The position numbers and the translations under genes were made by a program. DNA of 64,000 bases from Termitidicoccus mucosus (lineage in GTDB: Bacteria; Verrucomicrobiota; Verrucomicrobiia; Opitutales; Opitutaceae): NCBI RefSeq assembly GCF_038725785.1, contig NZ_CP109796.1, positions 1,054,001 to 1,118,000 of the forward strand. Direction: 5' to 3'. How positions within the stretch are numbered: position 1 is the first letter of the stretch; every line of letters starts with the position of its first letter. This document shows, piece by piece, positions 8,482 through 16,650 of this stretch. The notes under the pieces were generated by a model, which had not been told where the DNA came from, did no database searches, and worked only from the letters and a program-made list of their open reading frames with translations.

Positions 8482-10659
8482 ATGAAAACACACACACTGC
8501 ACTCCCTGCTGTTCTGTATTCTGCATTTCACATTCCTCATCAGCCACGCGGCGGCGCTTCCAGCGCTTATGAAGAGCACCGACCACCTGCCGGCCAAACT
8601 TGCGATGTTTTCCAAGGAAAAGGATGCCGCGGCTGCCCGCTTTTACTTCGACGATCGCAAGTACGGCGGCCACCGCGACCCCTATCCCGAATGGCTGGAG
8701 GGTCTTCTGTATTTTGAATCCGCAGCCGAGTGCCAGCGCAACTACCAGTGCCTGCGCGCCGGCGATGTCATCGCACTTGCGCCGGTCAACAAGGCTCGCG
8801 ATTTCACTGAACACATGGTCGCGCTCGGCTTTGTGCAACGGCCTGAAAAAACCTTTTTTCTCTTCAGAAGCATCGACGGCCAATACAAACAATCCGACAT
8901 CTACGGCGCATTCGGGAAAACACTCGCCGACGGCGAGAAGCTCCAGCTTCCGGGCTGGGTCATCCTTGCCGGCTTCGACGTGCCGCGCCAGACACCTTCC
9001 GGCGCCGGCGAACTCCTCTACAACGGCATCCGCCTCCCCGGGCAATGGCCGCCAAGAATCAATCTGGACACCGACGAGCCCCCCCCCGTGCCGTGGCTCG
9101 AAAAACGTCCCGCCGTCGTCCCCATCGACCTCGGGCGGCAGCTTTTTGTTGACGATTTTCTCGTCGAGCAAACCAACCTCGCGCGCGAATTTCATTACCC
9201 GGAAAAATATTCCGGCAACCCCGTGCTTGTCCCCGAAACGCCGCTCGAACACGGCCGGCGCAACGGCAAGGCGTTCACCCAGTTTGCTTGCGCCACGCCA
9301 AAAAGCGGCGGCCTTTGGTGGAGTCCCGAAAAACAAGTTTTCGAGCTTTGGTACGAAGCCGGCTGGATCGGCACTGTCGCCTACGCCACGAGCCGCGACG
9401 GCCTGAAATGGGAGCGCCCGAGCCTCCCGCTCCGCCCCGGCACCAACCAGGTCATCCCCGACAAGATCAAGGCCGACTCGTGGACTGTCGTCCGCGACCC
9501 GCACACCAGCGACCCGCAAAAACGCTTCAAATTATTTCTCAACGGCCCCGGTGACCACAACCGCTTCCACTGCGTTTATGCGACCTCGCCCGACGGCATC
9601 ACCTGGAGCACGCCTCTCAGTGGCGGCATCAGCGGCGACCGCTCCGGCATGTTCTACAATCCATTTCGCAAAAAATGGGTCGGCAGCCTGCGCTTGACCA
9701 GGGATGAAAGAAGAGATGGCGGACGCTCGCGCGCCTATTGGGAAGGCGATGATTTCGAGCAAACCATGAACTGGCTTCCCAATCAACCCGTGCCATGGGC
9801 GCGCGCGGACAAACTCGACCTGCATCCCGTCGCCAATGAAAAGACCCAGCTCTACAACCTCGACGCCGTGGCCTACGAAAGCCTCATGCTCGGCTTTTTC
9901 CAAATCCACTACGGCCCGAAAAACAGCGTCTGCGCGAAGGCGGGCATCCCGAAATTCACCGGCCTCAATTTTGCCTACAGTCGCGACGGCTTCCACTGGC
10001 ACCGCCCCGACCGCGCCATCGCCATCAACTCCGCGCACGCCGCCGGCACCTGGGACCGCGGCTACGTGCAATCGCTCGGCAACATTTGCGTCATCCGCGG
10101 CGACAAGCTCTGGTTTTATTACATCGGGTTCGCCGGCAACGAAAAACTCAAAATGGGGGAAAATGGCATCAATGACATTGGACCGTCCGGCATGCACGCC
10201 GGCGGCGCGACCGGCATCGCCACGCTCCGCCGCGACGGCTTTGTTTCGATGAACGCCAGCGCCGGTGGCGGCGTGCTGCTCACGCGCCAGGTGCGTTTTT
10301 CCGGCGCGCGCCTCTTTGTCAACGCCATCGCCGGTACAGGCGGTGTGAAGGCGGAGCTTTGCGAACCCAATGGACGCCCTATCGGGTCCTTCACTCTCGA
10401 CAACTGCATCCCCTTCACCGGCGACAGCACGCTCACGGAAATCCGCTGGAAAGATGCCGCCGATCTCTCCGCGCTTGCGGAGAAAACCGTGCGCATCCGA
10501 TTCCAACTCGGCGCCGGCGCAAAACTTTTTTCGTTTTGGGTCAGCCGCGATGAGACCGGGCGCAGCGACGGCTACCTTGCCGGCGGCGGCCCCGGCTACA
10601 CCAGCCTCACCGACACCGTGGGGCGCGCCGCGCTGGATGTATCTGTCGTAAAAAAATAA
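8482..10659 (+). CDS. Secreted five-bladed-propeller glycosidase-like protein (GH32/43-like)
   Basis: A 725-residue protein. The start (MKTHTLHSLLF) gives a signal peptide with core LLFCILHFTFLISHAAA; the open frame extends 14 codons further up but without a better start. Residues about 30-210 form an N-terminal domain of unknown type. From LGRQLFVDDFLVE onward the protein resembles the GH32/GH43-like propeller family common in Planctomycetes and Verrucomicrobia, with repeated blades containing YATSRDGLKWERP, YATSPDGITWSTP and FAYSRDGFHWHRP. A C-terminal beta-sandwich follows. It would act on a glycan in the periplasm or outside. The next gene is 9 bases away, so they are probably co-transcribed. 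The exact substrate and catalytic acids are not assigned here. Confidence 0.7.
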   Translation: MKTHTLHSLLFCILHFTFLISHAAALPALMKSTDHLPAKLAMFSKEKDAAAARFYFDDRKYGGHRDPYPEWLEGLLYFESAAECQRNYQCLRAGDVIALAPVNKARDFTEHMVALGFVQRPEKTFFLFRSIDGQYKQSDIYGAFGKTLADGEKLQLPGWVILAGFDVPRQTPSGAGELLYNGIRLPGQWPPRINLDTDEPPPVPWLEKRPAVVPIDLGRQLFVDDFLVEQTNLAREFHYPEKYSGNPVLVPETPLEHGRRNGKAFTQFACATPKSGGLWWSPEKQVFELWYEAGWIGTVAYATSRDGLKWERPSLPLRPGTNQVIPDKIKADSWTVVRDPHTSDPQKRFKLFLNGPGDHNRFHCVYATSPDGITWSTPLSGGISGDRSGMFYNPFRKKWVGSLRLTRDERRDGGRSRAYWEGDDFEQTMNWLPNQPVPWARADKLDLHPVANEKTQLYNLDAVAYESLMLGFFQIHYGPKNSVCAKAGIPKFTGLNFAYSRDGFHWHRPDRAIAINSAHAAGTWDRGYVQSLGNICVIRGDKLWFYYIGFAGNEKLKMGENGINDIGPSGMHAGGATGIATLRRDGFVSMNASAGGGVLLTRQVRFSGARLFVNAIAGTGGVKAELCEPNGRPIGSFTLDNCIPFTGDSTLTEIRWKDAADLSALAEKTVRIRFQLGAGAKLFSFWVSRDETGRSDGYLAGGGPGYTSLTDTVGRAALDVSVVKK

Positions 10660-10668
10660 AATTTTCCC

Positions 10669-11448
10669 ATGCTCAATACTGCTGCCACACTCAAAACCCG
10701 CCTCATAAACGGCGAGACGCTCACCGGCCTTTTTGTCTCGGAGTTGCTCTCGCCCAATCTCGGCGCCTTCTTCGACATCGCCAGCTATGACTTTGCGCTT
10801 TTCGATTTCGAGCACTGCCCGTTCACCCTGCGCGACCTCGCGGGGATTTTACCAAGTTTCAATGGCCGCCGCTGCCGCCCGATGGCGCGCGTGCCCGCCG
10901 CCCGACGGGAGTTCATCGGCCCGCTCCTCGACCTCGGCGTCGCCGGCATCATGGTGCCGATGGTCGAAACGCCGGAGCAAGTCCGCGAGGCAGTCTCCCT
11001 CATGAAATATCCGCCTGCGGGCCGGCGCGGCTCGCATTTCGGCACGCCCCACACCGGCTTCCAGATGCCCGACCGCGACGCCTTCACCCGCGACGCCAAC
11101 GACAACATTCTCCTCGTCGTCCAAATCGAAACCGCAAAAGGCCTCGCCAACCTCGACGCCATCCTCGCCGAGCCGGGCATTGACGTCGCCTTCGCCGGCA
11201 ACACCGACCTCGCCCTCTCGATGGGCCTGCCCAACGACCTCGAAAAAGGTCCGGTGTGCGAAGCCGTCCAGCGCATATTGCAAACTGCGAAGGCGCGCGG
11301 CATCCCCGGCGGCGGCAACTTCACCGACCCGAAGCTCGTCGGAAAATTCCGCGACGACGGCCTGCGCTTCATCATGCTCGACGGCGAACTCGGCTGGTTT
11401 CTCGAAGGTCTGAAACTCGGCAGGCAGCGGGCCGGCCTCCGCCTCTGA
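10669..11448 (+). CDS. HpcH/HpaI-family aldolase
   Basis: A 259-residue TIM-barrel class II aldolase of normal length. Recognisable motifs are FDFEHCPF near the N-terminus, a VPMVETPEQVREAV segment, metal-ligand segments VQIETAKGLANLDAI (Glu) and VAFAGNTDLALSMG (Asp), and GGGNFTDP. The family (2-keto-3-deoxy-rhamnonate, 4-hydroxy-2-oxo-acid and related aldolases) cleaves 2-keto-3-deoxy sugar acids to pyruvate and an aldehyde, using a divalent metal. It is 9 bases after the glycosidase-like gene and 5 bases before an MFS permease, so an operon is likely. A second family member begins at 63683. The exact substrate is not determinable. Confidence 0.85.
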   Translation: MLNTAATLKTRLINGETLTGLFVSELLSPNLGAFFDIASYDFALFDFEHCPFTLRDLAGILPSFNGRRCRPMARVPAARREFIGPLLDLGVAGIMVPMVETPEQVREAVSLMKYPPAGRRGSHFGTPHTGFQMPDRDAFTRDANDNILLVVQIETAKGLANLDAILAEPGIDVAFAGNTDLALSMGLPNDLEKGPVCEAVQRILQTAKARGIPGGGNFTDPKLVGKFRDDGLRFIMLDGELGWFLEGLKLGRQRAGLRL

Positions 11449-11453
11449 CCTCC

Positions 11454-12713
11454 ATGACCGCCAATCCTTCAGCCCCGTCCGCCGTTTCTCGTTACGCCTG
11501 GTGCGTGGTCGCGCTGCTTGCGCCAGTCGTCCTGCTCAATTACATGGACCGCCAGATGATGGCCGCCATGAAATACTCGATCATGGTCGACGTCATCGGC
11601 CTCGACACCGAGGCGAAATGGGGTCTGCTGCCGGCGGCGTTCAAATGGACCTACGCCGTGCTCAGCCCGCTTGGCGGCTACATCGCCGACCGGTTCAGCA
11701 AAAGGCACGTCATCATGGTGAGCCTCTTCGCGTGGTCGGCGATCACATGGGCCACCGGTCATGCGCAGACCTTCGAGCAACTGATGTGGAGCCGCGCCCT
11801 CATGGGAATAAGCGAGGCATTTTATTTTCCGGCGGCGCTGTCGCTGATCACCGATTACCACACCGGCCCCACGCGCTCGCGCGCCGTCGGCATCCACCAC
11901 ATGGCGCTCTACTTCGGTATCATCATTGGCGGTTTCTGCGGCCATGCGGCGGACTCACCCGATCTCGGCTGGCGCTGGACCTTCGACACGGCCGGCATCC
12001 TCGGCGTGCTCTACGCGGCGCCGCTATTCCTTCTGTTGCGCAATGCGCCGAAAAGCTCCGCCGTGCCGGCAAGCGCGGGCGCGGGTGGGGAAAAACCGTC
12101 GGTTGCGCGCGCCTTTGCGGAACTGCTCGGCAACAAATACTTCATCATGCTCGTCATTTACTTCACGCTGCCCGGCCTCGCGGGCTGGGTGGTGAAGGAC
12201 TGGATGCCCTCAATCCTGAAACATCAGTTTGACATCGGCCAGGGGCAGGCCGGCGTGTCCGCCGCGCTCTACACGAACATCGCCGCCATGCTCGGCGTCC
12301 TGACCGGCGGCTGGCTGGCCGACCGGCGGATGCGGCACACCGGGCGCGGGCGCATCCAAGTCGGCGTGCTCGGTCTGTGCTGCATCATCCCCGCGCTCTT
12401 CGGTGTCGGCAATGCAGGCACCTTGGGAATCGCGGTGGTCTTCCTCGTGCTCTTCGGCCTCGGCTACGGTTTTTTTGACTGCAACAGCATGCCCATACTC
12501 TGCCAGGTCGCACGCCCCGAATTGCGGGCGACCGGCTACGGCATCATGAATTTTGCCGGCATCAGCCTCGGAGGCTTCACCGATTGGGGCGTCGGCCTGA
12601 TGCGCGATGTCGGCCTGCCAAACAACCTCATCTTTGCCGTCTTCGCCATCCTCTGCGCCATCGCGGCGGCGCTGGTTTTGTTGATAAAACCCAACCGCGA
12701 ACTGACGCAATGA
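11454..12713 (+). CDS. MFS transporter, anion:cation symporter (ACS) type
   Basis: A 419-residue protein with about 12 membrane segments. Start at MTANPSAPSAVSRYAW; the frame is open further upstream but only as a shadow of the aldolase gene. LLNYMDRQMM after the first helix is characteristic of the anion:cation symporter family (hexuronate and sugar-acid carriers), and GGYIADRFSKRHVIM is the MFS loop 2-3 motif. A sugar acid or related anion is the likely cargo, fitting the upstream aldolase. The stop overlaps the next gene's start (ATGA), indicating translational coupling. Confidence 0.87.
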   Translation: MTANPSAPSAVSRYAWCVVALLAPVVLLNYMDRQMMAAMKYSIMVDVIGLDTEAKWGLLPAAFKWTYAVLSPLGGYIADRFSKRHVIMVSLFAWSAITWATGHAQTFEQLMWSRALMGISEAFYFPAALSLITDYHTGPTRSRAVGIHHMALYFGIIIGGFCGHAADSPDLGWRWTFDTAGILGVLYAAPLFLLLRNAPKSSAVPASAGAGGEKPSVARAFAELLGNKYFIMLVIYFTLPGLAGWVVKDWMPSILKHQFDIGQGQAGVSAALYTNIAAMLGVLTGGWLADRRMRHTGRGRIQVGVLGLCCIIPALFGVGNAGTLGIAVVFLVLFGLGYGFFDCNSMPILCQVARPELRATGYGIMNFAGISLGGFTDWGVGLMRDVGLPNNLIFAVFAILCAIAAALVLLIKPNRELTQ

Positions 12714-14206
12714 ACACCAGCATCAAAAACCGGAAATCGAAAATCCAATCCATCACCGCGACTTTTGCGTTTGGCGGAATTGTTGCCTCAAGCTGCCCGC
12801 GATTGATGCCCGCCCCGCCGCGTGATTTTGTCATCCCGGATGCCGAACGCCAGATCACCATCGCCGCGCACGACCATGTGCTCACCAACATCAACTGCTG
12901 GTCGCGCGACGGACGCTGGCTCGCCTACGACATCCGCTCCGGCGACAGCTCGCAATTCGACGGCGATCTCATCGAGGCCGTGGATATGGAAACCGGACGC
13001 ATCCTCCGTCTCTACCATTCCCGCGACGGCGCGTGCTGCGGCGTTGTCACCTTTCATCCCGCGCTCGATCGCGTCGTTTTTATCCTCGGGCCGGAGAATC
13101 CGTCCGGCGTCTGGAACTACGGTTTCTCGCGCCGCCACGGTGTGATTGTGGACATCAACCAACCCATGAAAGCCCTCCCGATGGACGCGATGAACTACGC
13201 GCCACCGTTCACACCGGGCGCGTTGCGTGGAGGGTCGCATGTGCATGTTTACAGTCCCGATGGCCAGTGGCTGAGCTTCACCTACGACGACGAAATCCTC
13301 ACCCGCCGCGACGAAAAAGAACGCGGTCAAAAAAATGCCGTGCCAACAGCCGCCCGCGACCGCAACCAGCGCAACGTCGCCGTGGCCGCGCCGTTTGGTC
13401 CCGTCCATGTTGCCCGCAACCACCCGCGCAACCACGACGGATCTTTCTTCTGCGCCGTCGTCACCCGCACCGTTAATGAACCACGCCCCGGCTCCGACGA
13501 AATCAGCCGCGCTTTCGAAGAAGGCTGGATCGGCGAAGACGGTTACAACCGCGCTGATGGAAGGCGGCAGCGGCGTGCCCTCGCGTTCCAAGGGCTCGTC
13601 ACCGCCGCCAGCGGCAGCCGGCACGCCGAGGTTTTTGTCGTGGACATCCCCGACGACATCACCCGCCCGGGCGATGCGCCGCTGTATGGCACCGCCACCC
13701 GCCGCCCCGCGCCGCCGGCCGGCACGGCGCAGCGCCGTCTCACCTTCACCGATTCGCGCAAGTTTCCCGGCGTTGCTGCCGCGCCGCGCCATTGGCTGCG
13801 CAGTTCGCCCGCCGGCACGCAAATCGCCTTTCTCATGAAGGACGATGACGGCGTCACGCAACTCTGGACAATTTTGCCCAACGGAGGCGAGCCGCGCCAG
13901 GTCACGCGTCTTCCGCATGACATCGCGTCGGCGTTTTCGTGGAACTGCGATGGCACGCGTATCGCCGCAGTCATCGACGGCAGCGTGTGCGTGATCGACG
14001 TGGCCTCTGGCGATACCGCGCGCCTCACACCGCGTCGCGATCCGTCCGACGCGCCATCGGAGCTTGCCTGCGTGTTTTCTCCGGACGGCACGCAAATCGC
14101 CTTTCTCCGTCACGTTATGTATCAAGGAAACGGATATAATCAAATCTTCACCGTGCGCGTGCCCGAGCAAACCCGGCCTCTGCCGGATTTTCACGCCAAC
14201 CCATAA
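12710..14206 (+). CDS. DUF3748 (YidR-like) TolB-type beta-propeller protein
   Basis: A 498-residue protein starting at the ATGA overlap with the permease. Repeated TolB/PD40-like blades are visible: NINCWSRDGRWLAYDIRSGD, HVYSPDGQWLSFTYDDE, SSPAGTQIAFLMKDDDG, ACVFSPDGTQIAFLRH. The order and the GVWNYGFSRRHGVIVD segment match the DUF3748 family of Escherichia coli YidR, whose biochemical role is not established. The N-terminus has FAFGGIVASSC, which may be a lipoprotein box with Cys as the modified residue. The first codons (NTSIKNRKSKIQSI) are encoded by an A-rich stretch resembling an intergenic repeat. Periplasmic location is inferred. Confidence 0.72.
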   Translation: MNTSIKNRKSKIQSITATFAFGGIVASSCPRLMPAPPRDFVIPDAERQITIAAHDHVLTNINCWSRDGRWLAYDIRSGDSSQFDGDLIEAVDMETGRILRLYHSRDGACCGVVTFHPALDRVVFILGPENPSGVWNYGFSRRHGVIVDINQPMKALPMDAMNYAPPFTPGALRGGSHVHVYSPDGQWLSFTYDDEILTRRDEKERGQKNAVPTAARDRNQRNVAVAAPFGPVHVARNHPRNHDGSFFCAVVTRTVNEPRPGSDEISRAFEEGWIGEDGYNRADGRRQRRALAFQGLVTAASGSRHAEVFVVDIPDDITRPGDAPLYGTATRRPAPPAGTAQRRLTFTDSRKFPGVAAAPRHWLRSSPAGTQIAFLMKDDDGVTQLWTILPNGGEPRQVTRLPHDIASAFSWNCDGTRIAAVIDGSVCVIDVASGDTARLTPRRDPSDAPSELACVFSPDGTQIAFLRHVMYQGNGYNQIFTVRVPEQTRPLPDFHANP

Positions 14207-14286
14207 AGTCGCAAAACATGACCAGCCTGTCTTCCCCAAAATCCATCCGCCCGCGCTCGCACCTCGACGGTAAGGAAAATCTTTCG

Positions 14287-15219
14287 ATGACCAAACCACG
14301 CATCCTCGTCCTCGGCAGCTCCAACACCGACATGATCATCAAGCTCGCGCGCATTCCCCGCCCGGGCGAAACCCTCCTTGGAGGCAAATTCACCACCGCG
14401 GCCGGCGGCAAAGGGGCCAACCAGGCCGTCGCCGCCGCGCGCGCCGGCGGCGATGTCGCCTTCATCGTTCGCCTCGGCAAGGACATGTTCGGCGACCAGG
14501 CCCTCGCCGGGTTCAAGGCCGACAAGATCGACACCCGCCACATCCTGCGCGACGCGAAGACACCCTCCGGCGTCGCGTTGATTTTCGTGGCCGGCTCCGG
14601 CGAAAACAGCATCGCAGTGGCCTCCGGTGCCAACGCCCGCCTCACGTCCGCCGATGTGCGCGCCGCGGAGGCCGCCTTCCCTGGCAGCAAGGCGCTGGTC
14701 ATGCAGTTGGAGACCCCGCTGCCCACCGTCACCGCCGCTGCGAAGCTCGCGAAGAAACACGGCGTGCCCGTCATCCTCAATCCCGCGCCCGCGCCTTCGG
14801 AAAAACTCCCGCCCGCGCTGCTCAGGCTCGTGTCCATCCTCACGCCCAACGAAACCGAGGCCGAACTGCTCTCCGGCATAAAAGTCACCGACGAAGCCTC
14901 CGCCCGCGAAGCCGCCCACGCCTTGCTCAAACAAGGCGTGGAAACCGTCATCATCACGCTCGGGGCCAAAGGCGCGTATCTGCACAACGCCCGGACCAGC
15001 GGGCTGATTCCCGGACGCAAGGTGAAGGCCGTGGACACCACCGCCGCCGGCGACACCTTCAACGGCGCACTGGCCGTTGCGCTGGCCGAGGGCCGCGACC
15101 TGTCCGAGGCCATCCGCTTCGCCAACGTCGCCGCCGCCCTCTCCGTCACCCGCCTCGGCGCCCAGCCCTCCGCCCCGGCGCGGACGGAAATCGAGCGTCT
15201 ATTGAAACGCAAACCATAG
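14287..15219 (+). CDS. rbsK: PfkB-family carbohydrate kinase, ribokinase type
   Basis: A 310-residue protein. The start MTKPRILVLGSSN was chosen because an AAGGAAA ribosome-binding site lies 8 bases upstream; a longer frame from 14218 adds 23 implausible residues. Family signatures are present: GGKGANQAVAAARAGG (signature 1) and DTTAAGDTFNGALAVAL (signature 2 with the catalytic Asp in AAGDTF). The protein would phosphorylate a free sugar, ribose or a related pentose or deoxy-sugar, with ATP in the cytoplasm. It follows the DUF3748 gene by 80 bases. The symbol reflects family resemblance; the true substrate could be another sugar. Confidence 0.85.
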   Translation: MTKPRILVLGSSNTDMIIKLARIPRPGETLLGGKFTTAAGGKGANQAVAAARAGGDVAFIVRLGKDMFGDQALAGFKADKIDTRHILRDAKTPSGVALIFVAGSGENSIAVASGANARLTSADVRAAEAAFPGSKALVMQLETPLPTVTAAAKLAKKHGVPVILNPAPAPSEKLPPALLRLVSILTPNETEAELLSGIKVTDEASAREAAHALLKQGVETVIITLGAKGAYLHNARTSGLIPGRKVKAVDTTAAGDTFNGALAVALAEGRDLSEAIRFANVAAALSVTRLGAQPSAPARTEIERLLKRKP

Positions 15220-15305
15220 GCCGAAAGCCGTCCGGCAAAGCGGGAGATTTCCATGTTTATGCGCAATATCGGGCGCGACTCAGCACACCACCCATTCCAA
15301 AAGAG

Positions 15306-16343
15306 ATGTTTTCCCGTCCGCAAAATTCCCTTAAGCAAATTGCGGCCAAGCTCGGTGTCTCGATGACCACCGTATCACGCGTGCTCAGCGGACAAGCGGG
15401 GAAATACCGCATCAGCGAAGAAACCGCCACAACCATTCTCGACTACGCGCGTAAGGAGAATTTCACCCCCAACCCGATCGCGAAGGGGCTGCGTTTGCGC
15501 AGGACCAACACCATCGGCCTCGTGATCGCCGATGTCATCAACCCGTTCTTTGCGGGCATCGCGAGCGAGATCGCCAATGCCACCCGCAATCTGGGCTATT
15601 CGCTCATCCTGTCCGACAGCAAGGGCGATCTTACCTTGGAAAAGCAGGCGGTGGAGCTGTTGTGGCAGCGCCAGGTGGACGGCATGATCGTCTGCCCGGC
15701 ATCCGAATCCTTCGAGCATCTGGCGCGATACGCGAAGGAGCGCCGTCCCTTGGTGCTGGTTGACCAGGTTTCCCCGGAGATCGGGCTGCCGTATGTCACC
15801 TCGGATAATTTCGCCGCCGGGAAAATGGCGACCGCGCATTTGCTGGAATACGGCCACAAGCGCATCGCCTGCCTGCAAGGCCGGCCCACCACGATCACGA
15901 GCCGGTTGCGGGTGCAGGGCTACGCGGCGGCGCTGGCAGGGCGGGGCATCGCCTTTGACCCCGCGATTGTGGTCGGCGATTCGTTTGACGAGCAGGGCGG
16001 TTATCTCGATACCAAGCTCCTGCTGCAAAGCGGGCGCGACGTGACGGCCATCCTGGCCCTGAGTGATCCGCTCGCGCTCGGTGCGTTGCGCGCGCTCGCC
16101 GAGGAAAAACGCCGTGTGCCAGAGGATGTTTCGATCATCGCTTTCGACGACCAGCCGTTTCTTGCCCACCTCTCCCCGCCGTTGACCACCGTCGCGCAAT
16201 CCGCCCGCGCCATGGGAGGCGCGGCCGTGAAAATCCTCTTTGAGCGCATGCGCGTCGCCGATGCCGCCGGGGATGCCAATAATGCCGGCCTCCTGCTGCC
16301 GGTTTCCCTCATCACGCGCAAATCAGTCCACAAACTGGGCTGA
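15306..16343 (+). CDS. LacI-family transcriptional regulator
   Basis: A 345-residue regulator with HTH LKQIAAKLGVSMTTVSRVLS and hinge FTPNPIAKGLRLRRT. It has a canonical periplasmic-binding-like core (TIGLVIADVINPFFAGIASE; VTSDNFAAGKMATAHLLEYG; LALSDPLALGALRALAE; SIIAFDDQPFLAHLSPPLTT). All expected LacI/GalR family landmarks are present and the length is typical. It sits between the ribokinase-like gene and the GH2 enzyme, all on the plus strand. It is the second LacI protein of this locus; the effector is unknown. Confidence 0.92.
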   Translation: MFSRPQNSLKQIAAKLGVSMTTVSRVLSGQAGKYRISEETATTILDYARKENFTPNPIAKGLRLRRTNTIGLVIADVINPFFAGIASEIANATRNLGYSLILSDSKGDLTLEKQAVELLWQRQVDGMIVCPASESFEHLARYAKERRPLVLVDQVSPEIGLPYVTSDNFAAGKMATAHLLEYGHKRIACLQGRPTTITSRLRVQGYAAALAGRGIAFDPAIVVGDSFDEQGGYLDTKLLLQSGRDVTAILALSDPLALGALRALAEEKRRVPEDVSIIAFDDQPFLAHLSPPLTTVAQSARAMGGAAVKILFERMRVADAAGDANNAGLLLPVSLITRKSVHKLG

Positions 16344-16357
16344 TACCGCCCAAAAAA

Positions 16358-16400
16358 ACGGCCTTCTTCGTTTCTTTCTGTTCCTCGCTATTTTGAGTAG
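16358..16400 (-). repeat. Copy of the GAACAGAAAGAAACGAAG dispersed repeat
   Basis: The minus strand reads GCGAGGAACAGAAAGAAACG followed by AAGAAGG, matching A-rich copies at 18667-18705 and 26263-26375. It lies just downstream of the LacI gene, before the broken leader fragment. Confidence 0.5.
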
Positions 16401-16411
16401 AAATTAAAACC

Positions 16412-16638
16412 ATGTTCAAACATCTCAAAACGGTATCTCTTCTTTTCGTGTTATTGCTGGGCCGCTGGCATATCCCGCCGACCACCCTTTCTGGTCCGAC
16501 CCGACGCGACAGCACGAGGGATTGGAGCCGGCCTCGACGCAAATGCCCGTGTTTGCCGACGCCGCGCGCTCCATAGCCGCCCGCATGTATATCCTTCGTT
16601 CCGCTGCCAGTGTGCCCCAGTGGCAAACAATGAATTAA
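16412..16638 (+). pseudogene. Frameshifted fragment of a secreted protein
   Basis: An ATG at 16412 opens a signal-peptide-like sequence, MFKHLKTVSLLFVLLL. Reading then makes sense only in the neighbouring frame, where it continues AGPLAYPADHPFWSDP and on to a stop at 16636-16638 (ending VPQWQTMN). The frame change falls near 16452-16456. The pieces look like the start of an exported protein whose body is gone. It occupies the gap before the GH2 gene, whose start is 12 bases downstream. The family is not recognised. Confidence 0.4.
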
Positions 16639-16650
16639 TTCCATTAAAAT

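Noticed and set aside
7576-9519. A 647-codon minus-strand open frame
   Set aside because: Spans two convincing plus-strand genes antisense; no domain.
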